Source of the DNA: an uncultured Pelagibacteraceae bacterium
GTDB lineage: Bacteria > Pseudomonadota > Alphaproteobacteria > Pelagibacterales > Pelagibacteraceae
Reading direction: 5' to 3'
Assembly (NCBI GenBank): GCA_902601895.1
Contig: CACKOU010000006.1
Span: forward strand, 1 to 52,638
Length of the DNA stretch: 52,638 bases
Shown: in pieces, positions 16,513-26,948 of the stretch
How positions within the stretch are numbered: the stretch's first letter is position 1
Layout: each line of letters starts with the position of its first letter
Notes under the pieces: generated by a model
Told to the model about the DNA's origin: nothing
The model's input: only the letters and a program-made list of their open reading frames with translations
Database searches by the model: none
Position numbers and translations under genes: made by a program

Positions 16513-17187
16513 ATGGAAGCAGGTATTGCAACAGAAACTTTAGGATTAGCAAGTAATACAGATTTTTCTCTAATTAGTTTATTTTTAAGAGCGGATATAA
16601 TAGTTAAATCTGTAATCATTTTATTAATTATCAGCTCTATTTATTCATGGGCAATTATATTTGAAAAAATTAGAATGTTTAAAAAGATAAATAAAAGTGC
16701 TGATGAATTTGAAGAGAAATTTTGGAAATCAAAGTCAGCAGAGACATTTTATAATAGTCTTCCATCGAATATAGAAGATCCAATGGCAAAATTATTTAAA
16801 AATTCTATGCAAACTGTTATAAAAACAAGATCGAAATCAAACCTATCTGAGAGATTATCAAGTGTATTAGAAGCAAACATAGAGAAGCAGATGGTTGCAG
16901 TAGAAAAATATAATAGTTTTCTAGCAACAGTTGGTTCAACTGCGCCATTTATTGGTTTGTTTGGTACTGTTTGGGGAATAATGAACTCATTTCAATCAAT
17001 TGCTATTTCAAGAAATACTAGTTTGGCAATTGTAGCTCCAGGTATTGCGGAGGCTTTATTTGCTACAGCACTTGGATTGTTAGCTGCAATTCCCGCCGTA
17101 ATAGCTTATAATAAATTTAATTCTGACTCACGAAAATATGCACAAAAACTAGAAAATTTTTCAAAGAGATTTCTATCTATAATATAA
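16513..17187 (+). CDS. tolQ: Tol-Pal system protein TolQ
   Basis: 224 aa MotA/TolQ/ExbB proton-channel family. Three membrane helices: about 33-50, 136-158 and 171-195. The family signature GLFGTVWGIMNSF (about 152-164) and the ATALGLLAAIPAVIAYN region are present. With TolR it uses the proton gradient to energise TolA and constrict the outer membrane during division. The next gene starts at the base after its stop. Confidence 0.95.
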   Translation: MEAGIATETLGLASNTDFSLISLFLRADIIVKSVIILLIISSIYSWAIIFEKIRMFKKINKSADEFEEKFWKSKSAETFYNSLPSNIEDPMAKLFKNSMQTVIKTRSKSNLSERLSSVLEANIEKQMVAVEKYNSFLATVGSTAPFIGLFGTVWGIMNSFQSIAISRNTSLAIVAPGIAEALFATALGLLAAIPAVIAYNKFNSDSRKYAQKLENFSKRFLSII

Positions 17188-17604
17188 ATGGCATTTAAGC
17201 TTAAAAGTTCAAGAGATGATCCGATCAGTGAAATAAATGTAACTCCATTTGTTGATGTTATGTTAGTTTTGCTTATAATTTTTATGGTCACAGCTCCTCT
17301 ACTTACCGTAGGTGTTCAAGTAGATTTGCCAGAGACATCAGCCGACACACTTCCTGAGGAAAATGAACCTTTAACTTTAACAATTAATTCAAAAGGAGAA
17401 ATTTTTATCCAAGAAACCAAAGTAGAATTTAATAATTTAATAGTAAAAATATTAGCAGTTTCAAATAACAGAACAGATACAAGAATTTACGTTAGAGGAG
17501 ACAAGGCTATAAATTATGGGAGAGTATTGGAGATTATGGGAGTGCTCTCTGGCTCAGGTTTTACTAAAGTAGCACTCATTTCTGAACCTAATAAAGAACG
17601 TTAG
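17188..17604 (+). CDS. tolR: Tol-Pal system protein TolR
   Basis: 138 aa ExbD/TolR family. A short cytoplasmic lead with SEINVTPFVDVMLVLLIIFMV places the catalytic Asp at the start of the single membrane helix (about 19-40). The periplasmic domain includes VYVRGDK-like IYVRGDKAINYGRV. It partners TolQ as the proton-driven motor. tolA begins 5 bases later. Confidence 0.95.
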   Translation: MAFKLKSSRDDPISEINVTPFVDVMLVLLIIFMVTAPLLTVGVQVDLPETSADTLPEENEPLTLTINSKGEIFIQETKVEFNNLIVKILAVSNNRTDTRIYVRGDKAINYGRVLEIMGVLSGSGFTKVALISEPNKER

Positions 17605-17609
17605 AGATT

Positions 17610-18578
17610 ATGTATCGGGCTCTTTTTATCTCGACAGGATTTCATTTTGCAATTGTGATGGCTGGTATTATTGTTCTACCATTTGTTGCAAAACAACCAT
17701 TGGATATACCACCATTAGTTTCAGTTGAATTAATACAAATTGCAGAAAAAACAAATATTCCTTATGCGCCTAAGGCATCAAAAATAATAGAAAAAGCAAA
17801 AGAAGAAAATCAAAAACTTTTATCTGAACAAGCTCCGCCTAAAAAAGTAAATAAAGACGAAAAAAAAGAGATAAAAACTGACAAAAATATAAATGATGTG
17901 TCAAAACTGACTTCAAAAAAAACACCTACAACAGAACTTTCAAAAGAAAAATTAAAAAAAGATAAATTAAATGCAGTGTCACTACCAGAAAAAGATAAAA
18001 AAATAATTCAACCAAAAGAGGAAAAAAAACAAAAACCATCAAAAATAATAAACGACGAAAATATAAAGAAAATAGTTAAGACAAAAAAACCTCTTATTGA
18101 TGAAAAAAAGGTGAAACAGGTTTCAGAATTTGAAAAAAAAGAAAAAATAGATTTAAATGAAATTGCCGCTTTAATTGATAAAAAAAAAGAAAATTTAGCT
18201 CAAACTAACAAACAATTTGAGAAAGTTTCACAATCAAGAGATGAAACAATGAACTATTCAAAACTAACTTTAAGTGAAGAAGATGCCCTAAAAGCACAAA
18301 TTTTTACATGTTGGAGTGTCCCTATTGGATTACCTTTCAGCGAAGATTTATTAGTTAGAGTTAAACTAGAGCTAAAACCAGATGGTAGTATTAAAAAGCT
18401 TGAAATGTTAGACAATGTCAAGATGAATACACCAGGTCAAGAAAAATTTCGTACTTTGGCAGATAGTGTGAGAAGAGCAATTCAATTATGTAATCCATTA
18501 AAAGTTCCAACAACTGGTTATGAAAGATGGAAAAATATGATTTTAAATTTTGATGCTCGTGATATGCTTGGAGGTTGA
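17610..18578 (+). CDS. tolA: TolA-like protein (TonB/TolA C-terminal family)
   Basis: 322 aa. One N-terminal membrane helix (about 9-28), then a long, low-complexity periplasmic stretch rich in Lys and Glu (about 50-225), then a compact C-terminal domain (about 230-322) with the TolA pattern [16 protein letters not shown] and [15 protein letters not shown]. The middle is expected to form an extended helix spanning the periplasm. It links the TolQR motor to Pal. The order TolQ-R-A-B-Pal supports the call. Its TGA overlaps the tolB ATG. Confidence 0.9.
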   Translation: MYRALFISTGFHFAIVMAGIIVLPFVAKQPLDIPPLVSVELIQIAEKTNIPYAPKASKIIEKAKEENQKLLSEQAPPKKVNKDEKKEIKTDKNINDVSKLTSKKTPTTELSKEKLKKDKLNAVSLPEKDKKIIQPKEEKKQKPSKIINDENIKKIVKTKKPLIDEKKVKQVSEFEKKEKIDLNEIAALIDKKKENLAQTNKQFEKVSQSRDETMNYSKLTLSEEDALKAQIFTCWSVPIGLPFSEDLLVRVKLELKPDGSIKKLEMLDNVKMNTPGQEKFRTLADSVRRAIQLCNPLKVPTTGYERWKNMILNFDARDMLGG

Positions 18579-19924
18579 TGACAAAGATTTTTTCGGTATT
18601 TGTAATTTTAATATTATTTTTTAAAACTAATTGTAATGCATTAATTGAAATTGATATAACTAGAGGAAACTTAGATCCTCTTCCAATTGCAGTATCACCA
18701 TTATTTACAGACGATGAAACAAGAAAAAATTCTAATAATGAAATTAAAATTAAAGATTTGGGTTTAGAAATTTCATTGGTGATTGAAAATAATTTAAAAA
18801 TATCTGGATTGTTTGACCCTTTAAATAATGATGCTTTTTTACAAAAACCAGATATTGCTCATTTAAAACCTAGATTTGAGGATTGGGCGTTAATTAAAGC
18901 TCAAGCTTTAATAACTGGTAAAGTAAATATTATTGACGATAAGTTAAAAGTTGAGTTTAGACTTTGGGACATTTTGGCAGGAAGAGAAATGATGGCCTTA
19001 GCTTTCACAACAGTCCCAAGCAATTGGCGAAGAGTTGGTCATATAATATCTGATAAAGTTTATGAAAGATTGACTGGAGAGAAAGGTTATTTTGATACAA
19101 GAATAATTTATGTATCAGAGGAAGGGCCAAAAACTCAAAGAGTTAAAAAATTGGCTATTATGGATCAAGACGGAGAAAACACAAAGTATCTTACATTGGG
19201 TAATGAATTAGTTTTAACGCCAAGATTTAATCCTACAAGCCAAATGGTAACATATTTATCTTACTTCAAAAATTTACCAAGAGTATACTTATTAGACATT
19301 GAGACCGGTACACAAGAAGTGGTGGGCGATTTCCCTGGAATGACTTTTGCACCAAGGTTCTCACCTGATGGAAAAAAAATAATAATGAGTTTTGCTAAAG
19401 ATGGCAATTCAGATATTTATACTATGGATCTCGAAAATAGGGTTGTTGAAAGAATAACAAATCATCCATCAATAGATACATCCCCCTCATACTCTCCTGA
19501 TGGAAAATTTATTACATTCAACTCAGATAGAAGTGGATATCAGCAAATATATGTCTCTAATAGCGATGGTTCTAATGTTAAAAGAATTTCATTTGGCAAA
19601 GGTCTCTATGGAACTCCTGTTTGGTCACCAAGAGGTGATTTGATAGCTTTCACAAAATTACATAAAGGAAAATTTTTTATAGGTGTAATGAGGATAGATG
19701 GATCAGGAGAAAGATTATTAACAGAAAATTACTATCAAGAAGCCCCATCATGGTCACCAAATGGTAGGGTTCTTATATTTTATAGAGAAACTAAGACAAA
19801 TCAAAAAGGTGAAGGATTTTCAGCCAAGCTTTGGTCTATTGATTTAACTGGTTATAATGAGAGACTTGTTAAAACAGATACTGACGCCTCCGACCCATCT
19901 TGGTCAGCATTATTGAGCAATTAG
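18578..19924 (+). CDS. tolB: Tol-Pal system beta-propeller protein TolB
   Basis: 448 aa. A signal peptide is followed by an N-terminal domain beginning [17 protein letters not shown] and then WD40-like propeller repeats with recurring SPDGK and W/Y-SP motifs ([41 protein letters not shown]). A TTG three bases earlier is possible, but ATG at 18578 leaves GGAGG just upstream and creates the TGATG coupling with tolA. TolB is periplasmic and binds Pal. Confidence 0.95.
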   Translation: MTKIFSVFVILILFFKTNCNALIEIDITRGNLDPLPIAVSPLFTDDETRKNSNNEIKIKDLGLEISLVIENNLKISGLFDPLNNDAFLQKPDIAHLKPRFEDWALIKAQALITGKVNIIDDKLKVEFRLWDILAGREMMALAFTTVPSNWRRVGHIISDKVYERLTGEKGYFDTRIIYVSEEGPKTQRVKKLAIMDQDGENTKYLTLGNELVLTPRFNPTSQMVTYLSYFKNLPRVYLLDIETGTQEVVGDFPGMTFAPRFSPDGKKIIMSFAKDGNSDIYTMDLENRVVERITNHPSIDTSPSYSPDGKFITFNSDRSGYQQIYVSNSDGSNVKRISFGKGLYGTPVWSPRGDLIAFTKLHKGKFFIGVMRIDGSGERLLTENYYQEAPSWSPNGRVLIFYRETKTNQKGEGFSAKLWSIDLTGYNERLVKTDTDASDPSWSALLSN

Positions 19925-19955
19925 GGGTTTTTTAGCAAAAATATTACTATTTAAG

Positions 19956-19984
19956 TTGATTTTTATGCTTGAAACATTTATCAA
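19956..19984 (+). promoter_or_regulatory. Possible promoter for pal
   Basis: TTGATT (19956-19961), a 17-base spacer and TATCAA (19979-19984), 38 bases before the pal ATG. The 98-base gap between tolB and pal is large for this genome and holds nothing else recognisable. A strong AAGGAG ribosome-binding site is at about 20011-20016. A separate promoter would allow the abundant lipoprotein to be made in excess over the motor. Confidence 0.35.
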
Positions 19985-20022
19985 GTTGTGAAAAAGTTCA
20001 AATAATTACTTAAGGAGCATTA

Positions 20023-20514
20023 ATGAGTTTTACCAAAATTTTAAAGAATACATTCTTATTCATTTTATTAAGTTTTATACTTACTGCTTGTGCAACAAAA
20101 AAAACTTCTACCACTAAAATAGAAGGTCAAATGCAAGGCGATGTGTATACGGGATCAGATACAGTTGAGTATTTAGCAAAAGGTGTTCCAGATAGAGTTT
20201 TCTTTGCAACAAATGAATCTATTTTAACAACAATGTCTAGGGATACATTAAGAAAGCAAGCTGCGTGGCTTAGAGATAATTCTAGTATTAATGTTGTTAT
20301 TGAAGGTCATGCCGATGAAAGGGGTACCAGAGAATACAATTTAGCACTTGGAGAAAGAAGAGCAAATGCTGTTAAAGATTATCTAATAACTTATGGTATT
20401 TCATCAAACAGGATTTCTGTAATCAGTTATGGTAAAGAGAGACCAGTTGACTCAGGATCTAACCCTTTATCTTGGTCTAAAAATCGAAGATCTGTAACTG
20501 TTAAAGCAAATTAA
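20023..20514 (+). CDS. pal: Peptidoglycan-associated lipoprotein Pal
   Basis: 163 aa. Signal peptide with lipobox LTAC (lipidated Cys23), a short linker, then an OmpA-like peptidoglycan-binding domain (about 55-160) with VVIEGHADERGTREYNLALGERRA and the NRRSVTV end. It anchors the outer membrane to the cell wall and receives TolB. It has the best ribosome-binding site in this stretch and a terminator-like hairpin behind it. Confidence 0.97.
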   Translation: MSFTKILKNTFLFILLSFILTACATKKTSTTKIEGQMQGDVYTGSDTVEYLAKGVPDRVFFATNESILTTMSRDTLRKQAAWLRDNSSINVVIEGHADERGTREYNLALGERRANAVKDYLITYGISSNRISVISYGKERPVDSGSNPLSWSKNRRSVTVKAN

Positions 20515-20531
20515 ATATACAATTTTTATTT

Positions 20532-20571
20532 GACTCTGCGGTGTTAATTTAATCCGCGGGGTCTTTATTTT
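20532..20571 (+). terminator. Rho-independent terminator after pal
   Basis: A 10-bp stem forms between GACTCTGCGG (20532-20541) and CCGCGGGGTC (20554-20563), with two G:T pairs and a 12-base loop, followed by TTTATTTT. It lies 17 bases after the pal stop and is one of the few G/C-rich spots in the intergenic DNA of this region. It should end most pal transcripts or attenuate read-through into cpoB. Confidence 0.75.
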
Positions 20572-20597
20572 GCCATCATTATATTTAGAAATAATTT

Positions 20598-21596
20598 ATG
20601 AACAAAAAGTTAAAAATACTTTTTTTTATTTCTATATACATCTTATTTCCTTCAAAAACGTTAAAAAGTGAAGAAACAAAAATAAATGAATTGTTAGATA
20701 TAATTCAAAAAGATTTAAGAACTTTGGAAAGGGCAGTTTATTCTGAGTCATTTTCAAATAATTCTAAAGTTTCAACTAAAAGCAATCTAAATAGAGATGA
20801 AAAAGAGGAAATCTTAACTAGACATTTGTTAAAATTATCAGAAATTGAGAAACAATTTCAAGAGTTGACAAACAAATTTGAAGAAATAAATTTTAAGCTA
20901 GACAAGTTAAATTCTAGATTCTCAAAAACACAATCAGATAACCAATTAAGATTTCAACAATTAGAAAATAATAGATTAAACCTGAATGAAACTGTAACTG
21001 ATTTAAATATTACATCTAAAATAACAGAAGAAAAAAGTAAAAAAATACTTCCTGGATCAAGTAAGCCACAAGATTTGGGTACCGTCTCATATAAGGATAT
21101 GACTTCAGAAAATGAAAACCAAGCTTTACAATCTGTTGACACAACAAAAACTGTTCTTTCAGAAATTATTGTTAATGAAGAAAAAATACTGCCAGATGTT
21201 CCAATTGAGGAACAATATGAATTTGCTACAAGTTTTTTAAAAGTTGGAGACTATAATATGGCCGAGAGAGCATTTAAGGAATTTGTGGACATAAATCCTG
21301 ATCATAATCTTTCAGGCAATGCCCAATATTGGTATGCTGAAACATTTAGGATAAGACAGCTTTATACAGATGCTGCATCAGCATATTTAGTGGGATACCA
21401 AAAATATCCAAAGAATGAAAAGGCTCCTATAAATTTACTTAAACTTGGAGTATCATTAGTTCAAATTGGAGAAAAAGATCAAGGTTGTTTAATGATAAAA
21501 GGTGTAAAAAAACAGTATCCAGACGCAGCTCAATCAGTTCTCCAAAAAGCTAAGTATGAAGAGAAAAAATTTGAATGCAAACAAGATAACTCTTAA
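20598..21596 (+). CDS. cpoB: Tol-Pal associated periplasmic protein CpoB/YbgF
   Basis: 332 aa. Signal peptide (about 1-24), a coiled-coil segment (about 65-135) and a C-terminal TPR domain (about 205-325) containing EQYEFATSFLKVGDYNMAERAFKEF and SGNAQYWYAETF. In E. coli CpoB coordinates outer-membrane constriction with cell-wall synthesis. The central linker is rich in Ser, Thr and Glu. It overlaps tilS by 41 bases, an unusually long overlap. Confidence 0.92.
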   Translation: MNKKLKILFFISIYILFPSKTLKSEETKINELLDIIQKDLRTLERAVYSESFSNNSKVSTKSNLNRDEKEEILTRHLLKLSEIEKQFQELTNKFEEINFKLDKLNSRFSKTQSDNQLRFQQLENNRLNLNETVTDLNITSKITEEKSKKILPGSSKPQDLGTVSYKDMTSENENQALQSVDTTKTVLSEIIVNEEKILPDVPIEEQYEFATSFLKVGDYNMAERAFKEFVDINPDHNLSGNAQYWYAETFRIRQLYTDAASAYLVGYQKYPKNEKAPINLLKLGVSLVQIGEKDQGCLMIKGVKKQYPDAAQSVLQKAKYEEKKFECKQDNS

Positions 21597-22605
21597 TTTT
21601 TATAAAAATAATTTAAAAAAAAAAAAAGTTAGAGAATTATATAAAAAATTTAAAAGAAATTTTGATTATCTAAAAATTGATAAAATATGTGTATTAGTTT
21701 CAGGAGGTCCAGATAGCTTAGCGTTACTATTCTTACTTAAGTGTTATTCCTTAGAAAAAAAAATTAAAATTTACTGTTATCTAGTTGATCATAAAATTAG
21801 AGAGGAATCTTCTTTGGAGGCTAAAAAAGTTAAATTATTTTTAAAAAAATATTTAATTGATTGTAAAATTCTTGTCAATAAAGAGAAAATAACACCTTCA
21901 AACCTTCAATCTAAAGCAAGAGTAATAAGATATAATTTAGCTTTTAAAGAAAGTGAAAAAAATAAAATTAAATATATTTTTACCGGACACCACAGAGATG
22001 ATCTTTATGAAAATTTTTTTATTAGGTTAGTTAGAGGATCAGGTTTAAAAGGTTTAGTTTCATTCCATAATGTCAAATCTAAAATAAAAAAAGAGAGTGA
22101 TATTAAAATTATTAGACCATTAATAAATTTTAACAAAAACCAGTTAAAATATATTGTTGATGAAACTTTTATTTATTATGTGAAGGATCCAATGAATAGT
22201 AGTAATACTTTTTTAAGATCTAGAATTAGAGAAATGATAGTAAAATTAGGTAAGGATGGACTAAAATTTAAAAAATTAGAACAAACTCTCTCAAATCTTT
22301 CAGATAGTGATCATTCAATAGATTTTTATGTAAAAAAAAATATCGCAGCAAACGTAATTAATAAAAAAGATTTTATACTATTAAATAGTAATTTTTTTGA
22401 AAACTCCTCCGAAGTGGTTTTTAGAAGTTTGAATATTATTTTGTTAAAATTTAGTAAAAAAAATAATTATGTAAGAGGTAAAAAATTGAAATTTCTTATA
22501 AGTTGGTTAGAAAATGAGACTACTTCAAAAAAATTAACATTATCAGGTTGTATTATTGAAAAAACAAGTAATACTGTGTTAATTTCAAGAGAAAATGATA
22601 AATAA
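21556..22605 (+). CDS. tilS: tRNA(Ile)-lysidine synthase
   Basis: 349 aa. PP-loop ATPase motif SGGPDS at 49-54, then LVDHKIREES, and the tRNA-adenylation motif GHHRDDLYENFFIRLVRGSG. It modifies the wobble C of tRNA-Ile(CAU) to lysidine. The protein is extremely lysine- and asparagine-rich. The start at 21556 lies within cpoB; a TTG at 21571 is an alternative, which would shorten the N-terminus by five residues. The position before ftsH is conserved in many bacteria. Confidence 0.92.
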   Translation: MKRKNLNANKITLNFYKNNLKKKKVRELYKKFKRNFDYLKIDKICVLVSGGPDSLALLFLLKCYSLEKKIKIYCYLVDHKIREESSLEAKKVKLFLKKYLIDCKILVNKEKITPSNLQSKARVIRYNLAFKESEKNKIKYIFTGHHRDDLYENFFIRLVRGSGLKGLVSFHNVKSKIKKESDIKIIRPLINFNKNQLKYIVDETFIYYVKDPMNSSNTFLRSRIREMIVKLGKDGLKFKKLEQTLSNLSDSDHSIDFYVKKNIAANVINKKDFILLNSNFFENSSEVVFRSLNIILLKFSKKNNYVRGKKLKFLISWLENETTSKKLTLSGCIIEKTSNTVLISRENDK

Positions 22606-22664
22606 TTAGCTAAATAGAGCAAAATGACACTTGTTTAATTAATAATAATTCTTAATTTAAGCTT

Positions 22665-24557
22665 ATGAATTTCAAAAATTTATTAATGTGGGGAATAATT
22701 GTTGTTTTGACAATTGGACTATACAACATGTTCAAAAATCCTCAAAATGTATCTGCATCAAAGAATAAGATTATTTTTTCAAAGTTTTTAAATGAAGTTG
22801 ATAATGGTCGAGTAGTACAAGTTGAAATTCAAGGTAAAAATATAAAAGGTGTTTTATCAAACGGTCAACAATTTGTAACTTATGCTCCAGATGATCCAAA
22901 TTTAATTCAAAAATTAAATGATAAAGGTGTGAGCATTTCAGCAAGCCCGATTGATGAAAAAATGCCATCACTTTTTGGTATTTTATTATCTTGGTTTCCA
23001 ATGTTACTTCTAATAGCTGTTTGGATATTTTTCATGAGACAAATGCAAGGTGGTAAAGGTGGAGCCATGGGTTTTGGGAGATCAAAAGCAAAAATGATGA
23101 ATGAAGTTAAAGGTAAAGTTACCTTTAACGATGTTGCTGGAGTTGAGGAGGCAAAAGAGGAAGTAGAAGAAGTGGTTGAATTTTTAAAGGATCCAAAAAA
23201 ATTTAGTAGATTAGGTGGCAAAATACCTAGGGGCTGTTTGTTAGTAGGTCCTCCCGGTACTGGAAAAACATTACTTGCAAGAGCTATAGCAGGAGAGGCT
23301 GGCGTACCTTTCTTTACAATATCTGGCTCAGATTTTGTTGAGATGTTTGTAGGAGTTGGAGCTTCAAGAGTCAGGGATATGTTTGAACAAGGAAAAAAAC
23401 ATTCACCATGTATAATCTTCATCGATGAAATAGATGCAGTTGGAAGAAGTAGAGGAGCTGGTCTTGGTGGTGGAAATGACGAGAGAGAGCAAACTTTAAA
23501 CCAACTTTTGGTTGAGATGGATGGGTTCGATACAAATGAGGGAGTAATAATTATTGCAGCAACTAATAGACCAGACGTATTAGACCCAGCATTGTTGAGA
23601 CCTGGAAGATTTGATAGACAAGTAGTAGTTTCTAATCCAGATTTAATAGGTAGAGAAAAAATTTTAAAAGTACATGCAAAAAAAATATCTATGGCACCAG
23701 ATGTTAACTTGAGGACAATCGCAAGAGGAACGCCAGGTTTTTCTGGAGCTGATTTGGCAAATTTAGTAAACGAAGCAGCATTATTAGCTGCAAGAAAAAA
23801 TAAAAGAATTGTAACATATCAAGAATTTGAAGAGGCCAAAGATAAGGTTATGATGGGTTCTGAGAGAAGATCAATGGTAATGTCTGAAGAAGAGAAAAAA
23901 TTAACTGCTTATCATGAGGCTGGACATGCAATTGTAACAATTAATGAAAAAGCTGCTTACCCAATTCATAAAGCAACCATAATACCAAGAGGAAGAGCCT
24001 TAGGGATGGTTATGCAACTTCCAGAAAGAGACGAAGTATCTCAAACTAGAGAACAACTTCACGCACAAATGGCAATTGCAATGGGTGGTAGAGTTGCAGA
24101 GGAAATAATTTTTGGAGATGATAAAGTAACTACTGGTGCATCAAGTGACATTGAGCAAGCTACCAAAAGAGCTAGAGCTATGGTTATGAGAGCTGGTTTA
24201 AGTAAAGAGATGGGTCCAGTTGCTTATGGTGAAAATGAAGAGGAGGTATTTCTTGGAAGATCAGTTGCAAGACAACAAAATATGTCTGAAGAAACTGCAA
24301 GGAAAGTTGATAGTGAAATTAGAAAATTTGTTGATATGGGATATGAAAGAGCAAAGAAAGTTTTAACAGAAAATATTGATGATTTACACAAATTAGCCAA
24401 AGCACTTCTTACATATGAAACATTGACAGGTACCGAAATAGAAGACTTAATAAATAAAAATATATATCCTAAAAATAAAGAAGATCTTAAAGTTGAAGAT
24501 GATGATCAAAGCTCAGCACTTGGTTCAATGGGCCTAAAACCAAAGATAGTGCACTAA
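22665..24557 (+). CDS. ftsH: ATP-dependent zinc metalloprotease FtsH
   Basis: 630 aa. Two membrane helices (about 4-24 and 103-123) flank a periplasmic segment. The AAA domain has Walker A GPPGTGKT (about 195-202), Walker [12 protein letters not shown] and the SRH region [20 protein letters not shown]. The zinc motif HEAGH is at about 417-421. It degrades membrane and unstable cytoplasmic proteins; in proteobacteria the sigma factor RpoH, encoded at 29063, is a known substrate, and the HflK regulator gene begins at 51722. Confidence 0.98.
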   Translation: MNFKNLLMWGIIVVLTIGLYNMFKNPQNVSASKNKIIFSKFLNEVDNGRVVQVEIQGKNIKGVLSNGQQFVTYAPDDPNLIQKLNDKGVSISASPIDEKMPSLFGILLSWFPMLLLIAVWIFFMRQMQGGKGGAMGFGRSKAKMMNEVKGKVTFNDVAGVEEAKEEVEEVVEFLKDPKKFSRLGGKIPRGCLLVGPPGTGKTLLARAIAGEAGVPFFTISGSDFVEMFVGVGASRVRDMFEQGKKHSPCIIFIDEIDAVGRSRGAGLGGGNDEREQTLNQLLVEMDGFDTNEGVIIIAATNRPDVLDPALLRPGRFDRQVVVSNPDLIGREKILKVHAKKISMAPDVNLRTIARGTPGFSGADLANLVNEAALLAARKNKRIVTYQEFEEAKDKVMMGSERRSMVMSEEEKKLTAYHEAGHAIVTINEKAAYPIHKATIIPRGRALGMVMQLPERDEVSQTREQLHAQMAIAMGGRVAEEIIFGDDKVTTGASSDIEQATKRARAMVMRAGLSKEMGPVAYGENEEEVFLGRSVARQQNMSEETARKVDSEIRKFVDMGYERAKKVLTENIDDLHKLAKALLTYETLTGTEIEDLINKNIYPKNKEDLKVEDDDQSSALGSMGLKPKIVH

Positions 24558-24563
24558 GAGTTA

Positions 24564-25613
24564 ATGAATAAATATTACACTAGAGCGTGTAATTTTTATT
24601 ACGGAACAACATCAAAAACATACATTAAAAAAAAAAAATCTATTCCTCTCAATGGTTACAATCATATTTCTTTTGATAAATTAGAAATCATTGACAGAAA
24701 AAAAAACAAAATAATCAATATTAAAGATATTAGTAAACTTTCAACTAAATTAAAAAAAAAAGTTTATAGAGATTTAAAAAATATAAAAAAAAAGAAAATT
24801 TTTAAACAAATAAATTTATCGGATATCCCTATTTTGATGGGCATAGTTAATTTAACTCCAGATAGTTTCTCAGATGGTGGCAAATATAATAAAAAAAATT
24901 TAGCGTTAAAACATGTAAATAACTTATTATCAAGTGGCGCAAAGATAATAGACGTTGGTGGAGAGTCTACAAGACCAGGTGCAAAAGATATTAATCCTAG
25001 AAAAGAATGGGATAGAATAAAGTTTATCTTAAAAATTTTAAAAAATAAAAAAAGTTTTGTTTCATTAGATACTAGAAAAAGTTTTGTGATGAAGAATGCC
25101 TCTAAAATAAAAGTAGATCTTGTAAATGATGTTTCTGGACTAAATTATGATCCTGAGACTATAAATTATTTAAAAAAAACAAAAAAACCTTTTGTCATTC
25201 ATCACATGAAAGGAACACCAAAAAATATGCAATTAAAACCATCTTACAATAATGTATTGCTTGATATTTATGATTTCTTTGAAAATAAATTAAAATATTT
25301 AAGAAACGAAGGTATTAAGCATAATAATATTATATTAGATCCAGGTATCGGATTTGGAAAAAATTTGAAACATAATATTACTCTTTTAAAGAATATTTCT
25401 ATTTTTCATTCACTAGGCCTTCCTGTAATGTTGGGCTTGTCAAGAAAAAGATTTATTAAGGATATTTCAAGAGAAAATGATACTAAAGAAAGGATTGGTG
25501 GAACTGTATCTTCATGTATTCAAGCATACCTTCAAGGAGTTCAAATTCTAAGGGTTCATGATATTAAAGAAATTAATCAAGCATTTAAAGTATTTAAAGA
25601 ATTACAAAACTAA
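24564..25613 (+). CDS. folP: Dihydropteroate synthase
   Basis: 349 aa. The catalytic TIM barrel begins near residue 88 (ILMGIVNLTPDSFSDGG) and includes GGESTRPGA, SLDTRKS, NDVSGL, ILDPGIGFGK and LGLSRK. It makes dihydropteroate for folate. About 85 residues precede the barrel (MNKYYTRACNFYYG and a Lys-rich part), longer than the E. coli enzyme; a similar N-terminal extension is known in other alphaproteobacteria. It starts 6 bases after ftsH. Confidence 0.95.
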   Translation: MNKYYTRACNFYYGTTSKTYIKKKKSIPLNGYNHISFDKLEIIDRKKNKIINIKDISKLSTKLKKKVYRDLKNIKKKKIFKQINLSDIPILMGIVNLTPDSFSDGGKYNKKNLALKHVNNLLSSGAKIIDVGGESTRPGAKDINPRKEWDRIKFILKILKNKKSFVSLDTRKSFVMKNASKIKVDLVNDVSGLNYDPETINYLKKTKKPFVIHHMKGTPKNMQLKPSYNNVLLDIYDFFENKLKYLRNEGIKHNNIILDPGIGFGKNLKHNITLLKNISIFHSLGLPVMLGLSRKRFIKDISRENDTKERIGGTVSSCIQAYLQGVQILRVHDIKEINQAFKVFKELQN

Positions 25614-25615
25614 AA

Positions 25616-26947
25616 ATGATTAAAAAATATTTTGGAACAGATGGAATTAGAGGAAAAGTTAATGGATCTAAAATAAATGGAGAAATGTTTTTCAAATTTG
25701 GCTTAGCAGCGGGAACATACTTTAAAAATTTAAAAAAAAGTAAACAAACAGCAATTATTGCAAAAGACACTAGATTATCAGGTTATACGCTTGAACCAGC
25801 TTTAGTGTCTGGATTGGCATCAGCAGGAATGCATATTTATACTTTGGGACCCCTTCCAACAAATGGTTTAGCAATGCTAACAAAAAAAATGAGAGCTAAT
25901 ATGGGTATAATGATTACTGCATCTCATAATCCATATCACGACAATGGATTAAAATTATTTGGACCTGATGGACTTAAATTATCTGATAGAATTGAGAAGA
26001 AAATTGAAAAACTAATTGATTCAAAGATTACTAAAAATCTATCAAAACCAATAGAATTGGGGAGAGTTAAAAGATTAGAGGATGCTAATGATAGTTATAT
26101 TAAAATATTAAAACAAAATTTCCCATCCTCATTTAGTTTAAAAGGTATCAAAATTGCTTTAGATTGTGCCAACGGAGCTGGCTACAAAGCTGGTCCAGCT
26201 TTATTTAAATCATTAGGTGCTGAAGTATATGACACAGGCACATCTCCCAATGGTTTAAATATAAATCTCAAATCAGGATCTACTTACCCAAGTAAAATTT
26301 GTCAAATGACAAAAAAAAATAAAGCTCATATAGGTATTTCATTGGATGGAGATGCTGACAGAATAATTGTCTGTGATGAAAAAGGAAAGATTATTGATGG
26401 AGATAAAATTCTTGCAATGTTAGGTGAGAGATGGAAAAGAAAAAAAATTTTAAAAGGCGGCGTGATTGGTACATTAATGTCAAATTATGGTTTAGAAAAT
26501 TTTTTTAAAAACAATGGAATTAAATTTTTAAGATCAGATGTGGGAGATAGATATGTAAAAGAAAAAATGAAAAAAAATAAATTTAATTTAGGGGGGGAAC
26601 AATCTGGTCATATAATTCTTGGAAAGTTTGCAACAACTGGTGATGGTTTATTAGTCGCACTAGAAATCCTTTTCTCTTTAAGAAAAACAAAAAAAGCAAG
26701 TGAGCTTTTTAACAAATTTAAACCCACCCCTCAAATATTAGAAAATATAGAGGTTAAAGATAAATCAATTATTAATTCGCCAAAATGCAAAAAAGCAATT
26801 AAAGAAGCAAATAAAATAATTAAAAACAGAGGTAGAATTTTAGTTAGAAAATCTGGTACTGAACCAAAAATAAGAATTATGAGCGAGTCAGAGGATTTAA
26901 ATTTAAATAAAATGTGTGTTAACATAATTAAAAAATCTATTCAGTAA
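25616..26947 (+). CDS. glmM: Phosphoglucosamine mutase
   Basis: 443 aa, full length. Signature KYFGTDGIRGKVN at the N-terminus; the phosphoserine loop ITASHNPYHDNGLK (active Ser at about 103); the metal loop DGDADR; and the sugar loop GGEQSGH; the C-terminal phosphate site is RKSGTEPKIR. It converts glucosamine-6-phosphate to the 1-phosphate for peptidoglycan. The folP-glmM order behind ftsH is widespread in proteobacteria. Confidence 0.97.
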   Translation: MIKKYFGTDGIRGKVNGSKINGEMFFKFGLAAGTYFKNLKKSKQTAIIAKDTRLSGYTLEPALVSGLASAGMHIYTLGPLPTNGLAMLTKKMRANMGIMITASHNPYHDNGLKLFGPDGLKLSDRIEKKIEKLIDSKITKNLSKPIELGRVKRLEDANDSYIKILKQNFPSSFSLKGIKIALDCANGAGYKAGPALFKSLGAEVYDTGTSPNGLNINLKSGSTYPSKICQMTKKNKAHIGISLDGDADRIIVCDEKGKIIDGDKILAMLGERWKRKKILKGGVIGTLMSNYGLENFFKNNGIKFLRSDVGDRYVKEKMKKNKFNLGGEQSGHIILGKFATTGDGLLVALEILFSLRKTKKASELFNKFKPTPQILENIEVKDKSIINSPKCKKAIKEANKIIKNRGRILVRKSGTEPKIRIMSESEDLNLNKMCVNIIKKSIQ

Positions 26948-26948
26948 A

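Noticed and set aside
22907-23422. 171-aa antisense frame in ftsH
   Set aside because: Shadow of a strongly conserved gene; composition follows from the ftsH codons.
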